Below are positions 16,977-23,590 of a DNA stretch of 64,000 nucleotides, piece by piece. Origin of the DNA: Streptomyces cellulosae. GTDB taxonomy: Bacteria; Actinomycetota; Actinomycetes; Streptomycetales; Streptomycetaceae. The notes beneath the pieces are model-generated. The model made no database searches. It was given only the letters and a program-made list of their open reading frames with translations, and had not been told where the DNA came from. Position 1 is the stretch's first letter, and every line of letters starts with the position of its first letter. The position numbers and the translations under genes were made by a program. The stretch covers positions 62,001 to 126,000 of the forward strand of contig BNBH01000012.1 of the NCBI GenBank assembly GCA_014655195.1, in the 5' to 3' direction.

Positions 16977-17783
16977 ATGCCGACGGGCACACCCCCCACC
17001 CCGCCACGGACCGACACCAGCAGGGCCCAACCCGCGCGGGTCTACGACTGGCTGCTGGGCGGCAAGGACAACTACCCGGTCGACGAGGCCGTCGGCCGTA
17101 AGCTCCCGCCGCAGGCCAAGGACGCCGCCCGGCAGAACCGCGCGTTCATGCACCGCGCCGCCGCCTGGCTCGCGGACCAGGGCGTCGACCAGTTCCTCGA
17201 CGTCGGCACGGGCATACCCACCGAGCCGAACCTGCACCAAATAGTGCAGCGCGTGGTCCCCGCGGCGCGGATCGTCTACGTCGACAACGACCCGATCGTG
17301 CTGCGTCACGCCGAGGCGCTGCTCGTCAGCAGCCCCGAGGGCGCCACGGACTACGTCCAGTCCGACGTGCGCGACCCGGGCGAGATCCTGCGGCACGCCC
17401 GCGACGTCCTCGACTTCTCGCGCCCGATCGCGCTGTCCCTGATCGCCCTCCTCCACTTCCTCCCCGACGACCAGGACCCGCAGGGCATCGTCCGGGAGCT
17501 GGTGGGGGCGCTGCCGCCGGGCAGCCACCTCGTCCTGTCCCACGCCGCGTCCGACCTTCAGTCCGACCTGGCCGCCAAGGTCACCGAGGAGTACGCCCGC
17601 GCCGGTATCCGCCTCGGCTTCCGCACCCGTGACGAGGTCGCCCGCTTCTTCGACGGCCTCGAACTCGTCGATCCGGGCCTGGTGACGGCCCCGGAGTGGT
17701 TCCGCGCGGAGCCCGCGCCGGCGGCGGAGGACAGCGGGATCTACGCGGGCGTGGCGCGGGTGCCGGCCGGCGGGGCGGCGTAA
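16977..17783 (+). CDS. DUF574-type SAM-dependent methyltransferase
   Basis: 268 residues. It opens with the family signature RVYDWLLGGKDNYPVDE, followed by the SAM-binding strand FLDVGTGIPTEPN and the acidic residue in VYVDNDPIVLRHAEALL. These are features of the actinobacterial DUF574 methyltransferases, which are present in many copies in Streptomyces and usually of unknown substrate. No nearby gene suggests a substrate. The stop TAA is followed directly by a GTG of the frameshifted VOC gene, so the two were probably once a coupled pair. Confidence 0.9.
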   Translation: MPTGTPPTPPRTDTSRAQPARVYDWLLGGKDNYPVDEAVGRKLPPQAKDAARQNRAFMHRAAAWLADQGVDQFLDVGTGIPTEPNLHQIVQRVVPAARIVYVDNDPIVLRHAEALLVSSPEGATDYVQSDVRDPGEILRHARDVLDFSRPIALSLIALLHFLPDDQDPQGIVRELVGALPPGSHLVLSHAASDLQSDLAAKVTEEYARAGIRLGFRTRDEVARFFDGLELVDPGLVTAPEWFRAEPAPAAEDSGIYAGVARVPAGGAA

Positions 17784-18172
17784 GTGGCCGGCCGGCTCAC
17801 CGAGTTGGTGGTCGACTGCCACGACCCGGAACGGCTGGCGGCCTTCTGGTGCGCGGTCCTGGACTTCGAGGTGCTCGAACGGGCCGAGGACAGGGCCGAG
17901 ATCGGCTCCTGCGAACCCACGGTGGAGCAGTCCGCGCCCGCCAGGCGCCGCCCACCGTGGTCTTCATCCGGGTCCCCGAGGAGAAGAAGCTCAAGAGCCG
18001 CCTCCACCTGGACGTCAGTCCGGTCGACCGCACCACGGAGGCGGAGGCGACGCGCCTGGAGGTCCTCGGAGCCACTCGCGTGGACGTCGGCCAGGGCCCG
18101 GACCGCACCTGGACGGTGACGGCCGACCCGGAGGGCAACGAGTTCCGTGTGCGGCGGAGTCTGGCGCCCTGA
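17784..18172 (+). pseudogene. VOC/glyoxalase-like gene with a frameshift
   Basis: The first ~55 codons (LTELVVDCHDPERLAAFWCA, then VLDFEVLERAEDRAEIGSCE) and the last ~75 codons (TVVFIRVPEEKKLKSRLHLD, then GNEFRVRRSLAP) form one ordinary VOC-fold protein, but they lie in different frames. The break is at about 17935-17955 and fits loss of one base. Joined, the product would be about 129 residues, normal for the family. Either the gene is dead or the base is a sequencing error. The GTG start abuts the methyltransferase stop. Confidence 0.8.
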
Positions 18173-18181
18173 GGTTCCGCG

Positions 18182-18232
18182 GACCGGCGGGACCGGTTTG
18201 CTGACCGGCGGGACCGGTTTGCGGACCGGCGG
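18182..18232 (+). repeat. 21-bp direct repeat upstream of the exporter leader
   Basis: GACCGGCGGGACCGGTTTGC recurs with a period of 21 bp (starts 18182 and 18203), followed by a partial third copy at 18224. Each full copy contains ACCGGT, itself a palindrome. It lies just upstream of the probable promoter of the exporter leader. Confidence 0.8.
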
Positions 18233-18277
18233 GGCGCCCGAGGTGAAACCGGAATGCTTCCGGGGCCGCCGGCCGGG

Positions 18278-18283
18278 TAGCGT
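18278..18283 (+). promoter_or_regulatory. Putative -10 element for a leaderless leader ORF
   Basis: TAGCGT lies 7 nt before the ATG at 18291, the spacing expected when transcription starts at the initiation codon itself. The -35 is weak. Confidence 0.45.
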
Positions 18284-18290
18284 GCGAGGC

Positions 18291-18347
18291 ATGTCGAGTC
18301 CTGAGTCGGACGAGGTGGGGGCTGTCAGTCACGCCGTCAGCCCCTGA
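18291..18347 (+). CDS. 18-codon leader ORF before the exporter gene
   Basis: ATG to TGA encodes MSSPESDEVGAVSHAVSP. Its 3' part carries GGGGCTG and CAGCCCC, which can pair around the last codons. Further pairings lie between it and the exporter start: CCACCG with CGGTGG, CGAGA with TCTCG, and CTCC with the GGAG ribosome site. A short ORF plus competing hairpins ahead of a chloramphenicol-type exporter is the layout of a translation attenuator, known for cat, cmlA and, as I recall, cmr genes. No experimental support; the ORF could be chance. Confidence 0.4.
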   Translation: MSSPESDEVGAVSHAVSP

Positions 18348-18467
18348 ACCACCGAGTTCGTCGTCCCGTCGTCCCGCCGCCTTCCGCGGTGGGGCGCGTG
18401 TGTGTTCACGGCTGGCCGCGGTGACGAGATGACCCTCTCGTGCCTCTCCTCACCTCGGAGCCACTCG

Positions 18468-19646
18468 ATGCCTCTCCCGCTGTACCTGCTCGCCCTGGCG
18501 ATCTTCGCCATGGGCACCTCGGAGTTCATGCTCTCCGGCCTCGTGCCGGACATCGCCCTGGATCTCGACGTCAGCGTCGGGACAGCGGGCGCGCTCACCT
18601 CGGCCTACGCGATCGGCATGACCGTCGGAGCGCCCCTGGTGGCCGCGTCCGCCCGCAACCGGCCCAGGCGTCCTGCCCTGCTGGGCTTCCTCCTTGCCTT
18701 CGCCGCGGCCCACGCGGTGGGTGCCGTGTCCACGAGCCTCGCGCTCCTGTTCGCCACCCGGGTCGTCGCCGCGCTCGCGAACGCCGGCTTTCTCGCCGTC
18801 GCCCTGGCAGCCGCGGCGGCCCTGGTCCCGCCGGACCGGAAGGGACGCGCGTTGGCGGTGCTGTTGTCCGGCACGACGCTGGCCACCATCGCCGGGGTTC
18901 CCGGTGGTGCGGTGCTCGGCACGGTGTTCGGCTGGCAGGCCACCTTCTGGGCCGTCGCCGCGCTCTGCCTGCCGGCGGCTGTCGGCATCCTCAAAGGCGT
19001 CCCGGCCGGGGATGCCGCGCACGAGGGGAGTGGCAAGCCGGCACTGCTCACGGAACTCGCCCAACTCGCGCGGCCCCGGCTGCTCCTGGTGATGCTGCTC
19101 GGCGCGCTGGTGAACGCGGCGACCTTCGGCGGCCTCACGTTCCTCGCCCCCGTGGTGACCGACGCCGCCGGGCTGGACGAGCTGTGGGTGTCCGTCGCTC
19201 TGGTGCTCTTCGGCGCGGGCTCCTTCGCGGGCGTCACCGTCGCCGGACGGCTGTCCGACAGCAGCCCCGGCACGGTCGTCGCGGTCGCCGGCCCCCTGCT
19301 GCTGATCGGCTGGCCGGCTCTGGCACTGCTGGCTCATGAGCCGGTCGCCCTGTTCCCGCTCGTGTTCGTGCAGGGCGCGCTGTCGTTCGCGCTGGGCAGC
19401 ACACTGATCGCCCGCGTCCTCCACGAGGCGGCGGGCGCACCGACGATGGCCGGCTCGTACGCGACGGCGGCGCTCAACGTGGGCGCCGCGGTCGGCCCGG
19501 TCGCGGCCGGGGCCGCACTCGGCACCGAAGCCGGCGCCATGGGGCCGCTCTACACGGCCGGCCTCCTCGTTGCGATGGCGCTGCTTGTTGCGTTCCCCTT
19601 CCTGCCCGTCATCGGGGGTACCAGGAGCGGAGCGGCGAGGCTGTGA
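18468..19646 (+). CDS. cmx: Cmx/CmlR-type chloramphenicol-efflux MFS transporter
   Basis: 392 residues, twelve predicted membrane helices. The opening PLPLYLLALAIFAMGTSEFM and LSGLVPDIALDLDVSVGTAG, plus RVVAALANAGFLAVAL and SGTTLATIAGVPGG, closely match the Cmx/CmrA/CmlR exporters of Corynebacterium, Rhodococcus and Streptomyces as I remember them. These expel chloramphenicol in exchange for protons. The ATG at 18468 is chosen because GGAG lies 7 nt upstream and the family starts there. A longer in-frame start exists but lacks a site. The 180-nt region ahead holds a possible leader peptide. The gene is convergent with a HAD-like gene. Confidence 0.88.
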   Translation: MPLPLYLLALAIFAMGTSEFMLSGLVPDIALDLDVSVGTAGALTSAYAIGMTVGAPLVAASARNRPRRPALLGFLLAFAAAHAVGAVSTSLALLFATRVVAALANAGFLAVALAAAAALVPPDRKGRALAVLLSGTTLATIAGVPGGAVLGTVFGWQATFWAVAALCLPAAVGILKGVPAGDAAHEGSGKPALLTELAQLARPRLLLVMLLGALVNAATFGGLTFLAPVVTDAAGLDELWVSVALVLFGAGSFAGVTVAGRLSDSSPGTVVAVAGPLLLIGWPALALLAHEPVALFPLVFVQGALSFALGSTLIARVLHEAAGAPTMAGSYATAALNVGAAVGPVAAGAALGTEAGAMGPLYTAGLLVAMALLVAFPFLPVIGGTRSGAARL

Positions 19647-19653
19647 CCCTGGC

Positions 19654-20220
19654 CTAGCGGAACAGCCGAGGGCCGGCGCCCTGTGAGTCGTCCAAGGAGC
19701 GCGCGAAGTCCGCGAGGGCGCGGAAGTCGTCGTCGCGGAGGCCGATGCGCGGGTCGACATGGTGCAGAAGCGCCGGCCCGCGGTGGTGGGCGTCGACGTA
19801 CGCCCGGTCCGGTGCGGTCTGTTCGTCGTCCACCCAGGCGAAGGGGCGGCCGTCGGCGTGCTCGACCAGCAACGCGGTCTTCCAGTGGACTCCGTCGGGG
19901 CGCTCCCGGAAGAGCGCGTCGCCGAAGTCGACGTAGGGGAGTTCGGGGAGGCCGAGGGCCGGTGCGATCCAGTGGTTGGCCTCGGCCATCCATGTCGTCG
20001 CCCAGCACAGGTCGTATCCCAGCCCGAGCAGGGCACGTCCGTGGACGGGATTGAGCCAGACCCGCAAGGGCCGCCGGCGGGACGACAGGCTCCCCTCGTC
20101 AACAAGGGCGGCGTTACGGGGCACCCTGAGGGTGATGTAACCCTCGGGGCGCCTCTCGGGCTGGGCCGCGTAGGGATGGAGGGGGCCGTCCACGTCCAGG
20201 AACAGCAACGGTCGCTTCAC
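19654..20220 (-). CDS. HAD-like hydrolase domain protein
   Basis: 188 residues. Haloacid-dehalogenase motifs appear in order: FLDVDGPL at the N-terminus (nucleophile Asp), a Thr in CWATTWMAEAN, Lys in HWKTALLVEH and the acidic pair in FAWVDDEQ. There is no clear cap domain, as in small HAD phosphatases of the family often annotated only as HAD domain-containing protein in Streptomyces. The substrate is unknown. Its stop lies 7 nt from the exporter stop on the other strand. Confidence 0.75.
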   Translation of the reverse strand: MKRPLLFLDVDGPLHPYAAQPERRPEGYITLRVPRNAALVDEGSLSSRRRPLRVWLNPVHGRALLGLGYDLCWATTWMAEANHWIAPALGLPELPYVDFGDALFRERPDGVHWKTALLVEHADGRPFAWVDDEQTAPDRAYVDAHHRGPALLHHVDPRIGLRDDDFRALADFARSLDDSQGAGPRLFR

Positions 20221-20580
20221 CTACCGGATCCTTCCCGGTCAGGGCGGCGATTTCCAGCCCGGGGGAGAGGGGCGGGCGACGCCCGTCACAGTGCTTCCGC
20301 GATCGCCGTGCTAGTGTCGATCTCTGTTGTAGTCGTGCGGTCATCGACCCGCGGGGTCGGAGGGACCGGCACTGCGCCAGCACCGGCGCCTACTGCGCAG
20401 CAAGATCTCACACGGATCACACGGAGAGGTGCACACTCCCGTCGCTGCTTCTCATGGGTCGCGCCCTCACCGGGCGGAACCGCCCCCGCGGCCCCCTTCA
20501 CCCAGGCTCGTTCTTGCAATTCCCCGTGCCCCACTGCGGCGGACATTCCTTGAGACGCGCCACATCAAGGAAGGTTCTCC
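20221..20580 (+). promoter_or_regulatory. 360-nt promoter and leader region of the helicase gene
   Basis: No convincing gene lies here. A TAGTGT near 20313 could be a -10. A long untranslated leader would then precede the helicase, with the last 35 nt forming a hairpin over the ribosome site (separate entry). The stretch is less GC-rich than coding DNA nearby (TTCTTGCAATTCC). Confidence 0.4.
20546..20574 (+). promoter_or_regulatory. Hairpin covering the ribosome-binding site of the helicase gene
   Basis: TTCCTTGA (20546-20553) pairs perfectly with TCAAGGAA (20565-20572) around an 11-nt loop. The Shine-Dalgarno AAGGAAGG (20567-20574) is largely inside the stem, 6 nt before the GTG. Folding would limit translation, and a helicase product could in principle open its own leader. 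Confidence 0.65.
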
Positions 20581-22191
20581 GTGACACAGGCACGCGCGAA
20601 CGATCGATCCGCCCGCACCCGCTCCGCCTACAAGGGCGCCCCCAAGGGCGGCGGCCGCCGCTTCGGCGCCGCCGGCGGCCGCGGCGGTGCGCCCCGCCAG
20701 GGGCAGGGCAAGGGCGGCTCGGGCCGCAGGAACGTGACGTCGGGGGAGTTCGCCCTCCCCGAGACGATCACCCCCGCGCTCCCCGCCGTCGAGGCCTTCG
20801 AGGACCTCGGCCTCCCCGGCGAGATGCTCGCCACTCTCGGCAAGGAAGGCGTCACCGCGCCGTTCCCCATCCAGGCGGCCACGCTGCCGAACTCCCTGGC
20901 CGGCCGTGACGTCCTCGGCCGTGGCCGCACCGGCTCCGGCAAGACCCTCGCCTTCGGCCTGCCGCTGCTCGCCCGCACGGCCGGCCGCCGTGCCGAGCCC
21001 CGCAAGCCGCTCGCCCTCGTCCTCGTCCCCACCCGGGAGCTCGCCGGACAGGTCAACGACGCGCTGACCCCGTACGCCCGCTCCGTGCGGCTGCGGATCG
21101 CGACCGTCGTCGGCGGCCTGTCGATCGGCAAGCAGGCGTCCGCCCTGCGGGCCGGCGCCGAGGTCGTCGTCGCGACGCCCGGACGGCTGAAGGATCTGGT
21201 CGACCGGGGCGACTGCATACTCGACGAGGTCGCCATCACGGTGCTCGACGAGGCCGACCAGATGACCGACATGGGCTTCATGCCCCAGGTCACCCGGCTG
21301 CTCGACCAGGTCCGGCCCGACGGCCAGCGCCTGCTCTTCTCGGCCACGCTCGACCGCAACGTCGACCAGCTCGTCCGCCGCTACCTCAGCGACCCGGTGG
21401 TGCACTCCGTCGACCCGTCCGCGGGCGCGGTGACCACCATGGAGCACCACCTGCTCCACGTCGACGAGACGGACAAGCGCCAGACGACCACGGAGATCGC
21501 CGCGCGCGACGGCCGGGTCATCATGTTCCTCGACACCAAGCACGCGGTGGACCGCCTCACCAAGCACCTGCTGAACAACGGCGTGCGCGCCGCCGGCCTG
21601 CACGGCGGCAAGTCGCAGCCGCAGCGGACGCGGACGCTCACCCAGTTCAAGGACGGTCACGTCACCGTCCTGGTGGCGACGAACGTCGCCGCGCGCGGCA
21701 TCCACGTCGACGACCTCGGCCTGGTCGTCAACGTCGACCCGCCCGGCGACCCCAAGGACTACCTCCACCGCGGCGGCCGTACGGCCCGCGCCGGCGAGTC
21801 CGGCAGCGTGATCACCCTGGTCACGCGGGACCAGCGGCGCGACGTCGCCCGGCTGATGTCCCAGGCGGGCATCACCCCGCGCATCACGCAGGTACGCCCG
21901 GGCGACGAGGAGCTGACCCGCATCACCGGCGCGCGGACGCCCTCCGGTGTCCCGGTCGTCATCACGGTCCCGGTCGCGGAACGCCCCCGCCGCACCTCCT
22001 CCTCCCCGTCCCGCAACCGTCGCCGTCGCGGCGCACCGGGCCGTCAGGGGCAGGGCCAGGGCCAGGGCGGCACGGCCAAGGGCGGCGCCCAGGCCGGCCA
22101 GGACCGCGCCGCCGGCCGCACCCGCCGCAGCGACGACGCGGCCCCGCGCCGCAAGCCGCGCACGAAGCCGTCGATGGACCGCGCGGCCTAG
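20581..22191 (+). CDS. DEAD-box ATP-dependent RNA helicase
   Basis: 536 residues. A basic Gly-rich head of about 55 residues precedes the helicase core: Q motif region FPIQAA, motif I GRTGSGKT (115-122), Ia PTRELAGQ, TPGR, motif II DEAD in VLDEADQM, motif III SAT, then IV-VI with FLDTKH, ARGIHV and HRGGRTARAG. The C-terminal tail is basic and Gly/Gln-rich, suited to RNA binding. It belongs to the general cold-shock/ribosome-assembly helicases (RhlE/CshA-like). The GTG start is fixed by AAGGAAGG upstream, which sits in a hairpin. A strong terminator follows, so the gene is monocistronic. Confidence 0.93.
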   Translation: MTQARANDRSARTRSAYKGAPKGGGRRFGAAGGRGGAPRQGQGKGGSGRRNVTSGEFALPETITPALPAVEAFEDLGLPGEMLATLGKEGVTAPFPIQAATLPNSLAGRDVLGRGRTGSGKTLAFGLPLLARTAGRRAEPRKPLALVLVPTRELAGQVNDALTPYARSVRLRIATVVGGLSIGKQASALRAGAEVVVATPGRLKDLVDRGDCILDEVAITVLDEADQMTDMGFMPQVTRLLDQVRPDGQRLLFSATLDRNVDQLVRRYLSDPVVHSVDPSAGAVTTMEHHLLHVDETDKRQTTTEIAARDGRVIMFLDTKHAVDRLTKHLLNNGVRAAGLHGGKSQPQRTRTLTQFKDGHVTVLVATNVAARGIHVDDLGLVVNVDPPGDPKDYLHRGGRTARAGESGSVITLVTRDQRRDVARLMSQAGITPRITQVRPGDEELTRITGARTPSGVPVVITVPVAERPRRTSSSPSRNRRRRGAPGRQGQGQGQGGTAKGGAQAGQDRAAGRTRRSDDAAPRRKPRTKPSMDRAA

Positions 22192-22231
22192 CAGGACCCC
22201 GGTACCGGGCGCGTAGTCGTCCGGTACGGAA

Positions 22232-22265
22232 CGGCGGTGGCCGGCGACTTCGCCGGCCACCGCCG
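22232..22265 (+). terminator. Strong hairpin terminator after the helicase gene
   Basis: A perfect inverted repeat with 16-nt arms (CGGCGGTGGCCGGCGA and its complement) separated by 2 nt, 40 nt beyond the helicase stop. With the loop relaxed it still forms about 15 bp. Confidence 0.85.
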
Positions 22266-22376
22266 TTCGTCGTCCACCACCTCGATGGGGTGGACGCGAG
22301 GGCGCCCGGCCTGCGTGGACGCCGCGCGGCGCGGCCGACGGTCCGTGTCGGCAGAGCTGGTAGACGACAAGGCGAC

Positions 22377-22619
22377 AGGACGAGAGGGCCGCAGCGCCGG
22401 ACGGGCGTCGTCGCCGCGCGGGTCCTCGCTGCCGGACGCGTGGTGCCCGGCGGAGGCGGGCGCCGTACGGGCGTCGGCCAGGTGCATGGGCCCGTAGCCG
22501 CCGGTGACGCTCGGGGCGCCGTCGTGCGCGTCCCAGCGGGACTGCAGATAGGAGACGCCCAGCAGCACGCTCTGCGGGACCCCGGCGGCCACGTTTCGGC
22601 AGGCGCCGAACCAACCGCC
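22377..22619 (-). pseudogene. Remnant of a peptidoglycan amidase-type N-terminal domain
   Basis: Minus-strand text VPQSVLLGVSYLQSRWDAHD followed by GAPSVTGGYGPMHLADA and EDPRGDDARPALRP resembles the N-terminal lysozyme/transglycosylase-like domain that I recall from Streptomyces N-acetylmuramoyl-L-alanine amidases. It has no start codon with a ribosome site, no signal peptide, and the similarity ends after about 80 residues, near the helicase terminator. The rest of the 505-nt gap between the helicase and exporter genes holds only the terminator and the exporter leader. Judged a gene fragment. Confidence 0.6.
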
Positions 22620-22622
22620 AGC

Positions 22623-22700
22623 TAGCGTGCCCTCATGAGCGTCCCCGCCGCCCCCTCCGACCGCCACCACTCCACGCGACCCGCCCGAGGTGCGGCATGA
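22623..22700 (+). promoter_or_regulatory. Leaderless mini-ORF coupled to the TauE/SafE gene
   Basis: TAGCGT (22623-22628) lies 6 nt before an ATG at 22635 that opens a 21-codon ORF ending TGA at 22698-22700, overlapping the exporter ATG as ATGA. The arrangement would give a leaderless short peptide whose translation delivers ribosomes to the exporter start. The ORF could be fortuitous because GAGGTG already serves the exporter. Confidence 0.4.
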
Positions 22701-23461
22701 CCCCCCTCGAGATGCTCGGGGTGTTCGGCGCCGGGGCCGGGGCCGGGGCCCTGAACGCCGTCGTCGGGTCCGGCACGCTCGTCACGTTCCCCGTGCTGCT
22801 CGCCGCCGGGCTGTCGCCCCTGACCGCCACCGTGTCCAACGCCCTCGGACTCGTGCCCGGCGCCGTCAGCGGGGCCGTCGGGTACCGCCGTGAACTGGCA
22901 GGGCAGGGCCGCCGCGTCCGCAGGCTGGCCGTAGGCTGCGCGTTCGGCGGGATCACCGGCGCCGTCCTGCTGCTCGCCCTGCCCGCCGAGGCGTTCGAGA
23001 CGATCGTGCCCTGTCTGGTCGGGCTGGCCCTCGTCCTCGTCGCCCTCCAGCCGCTGATCAGCCGCAAGGTGCGGGAGCGCCGGTCCGCGGACCGGCCCGT
23101 GAAGCGGGACGGCGGGCGGACGCTGTTCGCCGGGCTGACACTCGCCAGCGTCTACGGCGGCTACTTCGCCGCCGCCCAGGGAATCATCTACATCTCCCTG
23201 ATGGGACTGCTCCTCGACGAGCCTCTCCAGCGGCTCAACGCCGTCAAGAACGTCCTCGTCGCCGTCGTCAACACGGTCGCCGCCGTCTTCTTCCTCTTCG
23301 TCGCCGACTTCGACTGGACCGCCGTCGCCCTCATCGCGGCCGGCTCCACGCTGGGCGGACAGCTCGGGGCCGCGACGGGCCGCCGCTTCCCGCCGGCCGT
23401 GCTGCGCGCCCTCGTCATCGCCGTCGGCGGCGTCGCTCTCGTCCAGCTCGTCCTGCGCTGA
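22697..23461 (+). CDS. TauE/SafE (TSUP) family sulfite/organosulfonate exporter-like protein
   Basis: 254 residues with about eight membrane helices in two similar halves. It opens with FGAGAGAGALNAVVGSGTLV, followed by LPLT-like LSPLTATVSNALGLVPG. The second half has TLASVYGGYFAAAQGIIYI. This is the standard TSUP plan. Members move sulfite, sulfoacetate or related anions; the substrate here is unknown. The ATG has GAGGTG 4 nt upstream and overlaps the stop of a 21-codon upstream ORF. A hairpin terminator follows. Confidence 0.88.
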   Translation: MTPLEMLGVFGAGAGAGALNAVVGSGTLVTFPVLLAAGLSPLTATVSNALGLVPGAVSGAVGYRRELAGQGRRVRRLAVGCAFGGITGAVLLLALPAEAFETIVPCLVGLALVLVALQPLISRKVRERRSADRPVKRDGGRTLFAGLTLASVYGGYFAAAQGIIYISLMGLLLDEPLQRLNAVKNVLVAVVNTVAAVFFLFVADFDWTAVALIAAGSTLGGQLGAATGRRFPPAVLRALVIAVGGVALVQLVLR

Positions 23462-23467
23462 AGGCGA

Positions 23468-23485
23468 GCGGGCGCACGCGCCCGC
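23468..23485 (+). terminator. Hairpin after the TSUP gene
   Basis: GCGGGCGC-AC-GCGCCCGC, an 8-bp perfect stem 6 nt beyond the stop. Confidence 0.6.
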
Positions 23486-23542
23486 GAGCCGGAAGGCTCC
23501 GTCACGCCCCTTGCCGTCCGCGTGCGGCCGCAGTTTCATCCC

Positions 23543-23561
23543 GTTAGGAAACTTTCCTAAC
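23543..23561 (+). promoter_or_regulatory. Perfect palindromic operator of the GH5 cellulase gene
   Basis: GTTAGGAAA-C-TTTCCTAAC is a perfect 19-nt palindrome just upstream of the cellulase gene. Elements of this TTAGGAAA/TTTCCTAA type recur before Streptomyces glycoside hydrolase genes in my memory, where ROK-family repressors such as CsnR act. No ROK gene lies in the window. Its position only 5 nt before the first ATG argues that translation starts at the second ATG, at 23591. Confidence 0.75.
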
Positions 23562-23590
23562 CACCCATGTCCCGGACGGAGTCCCCCCAC

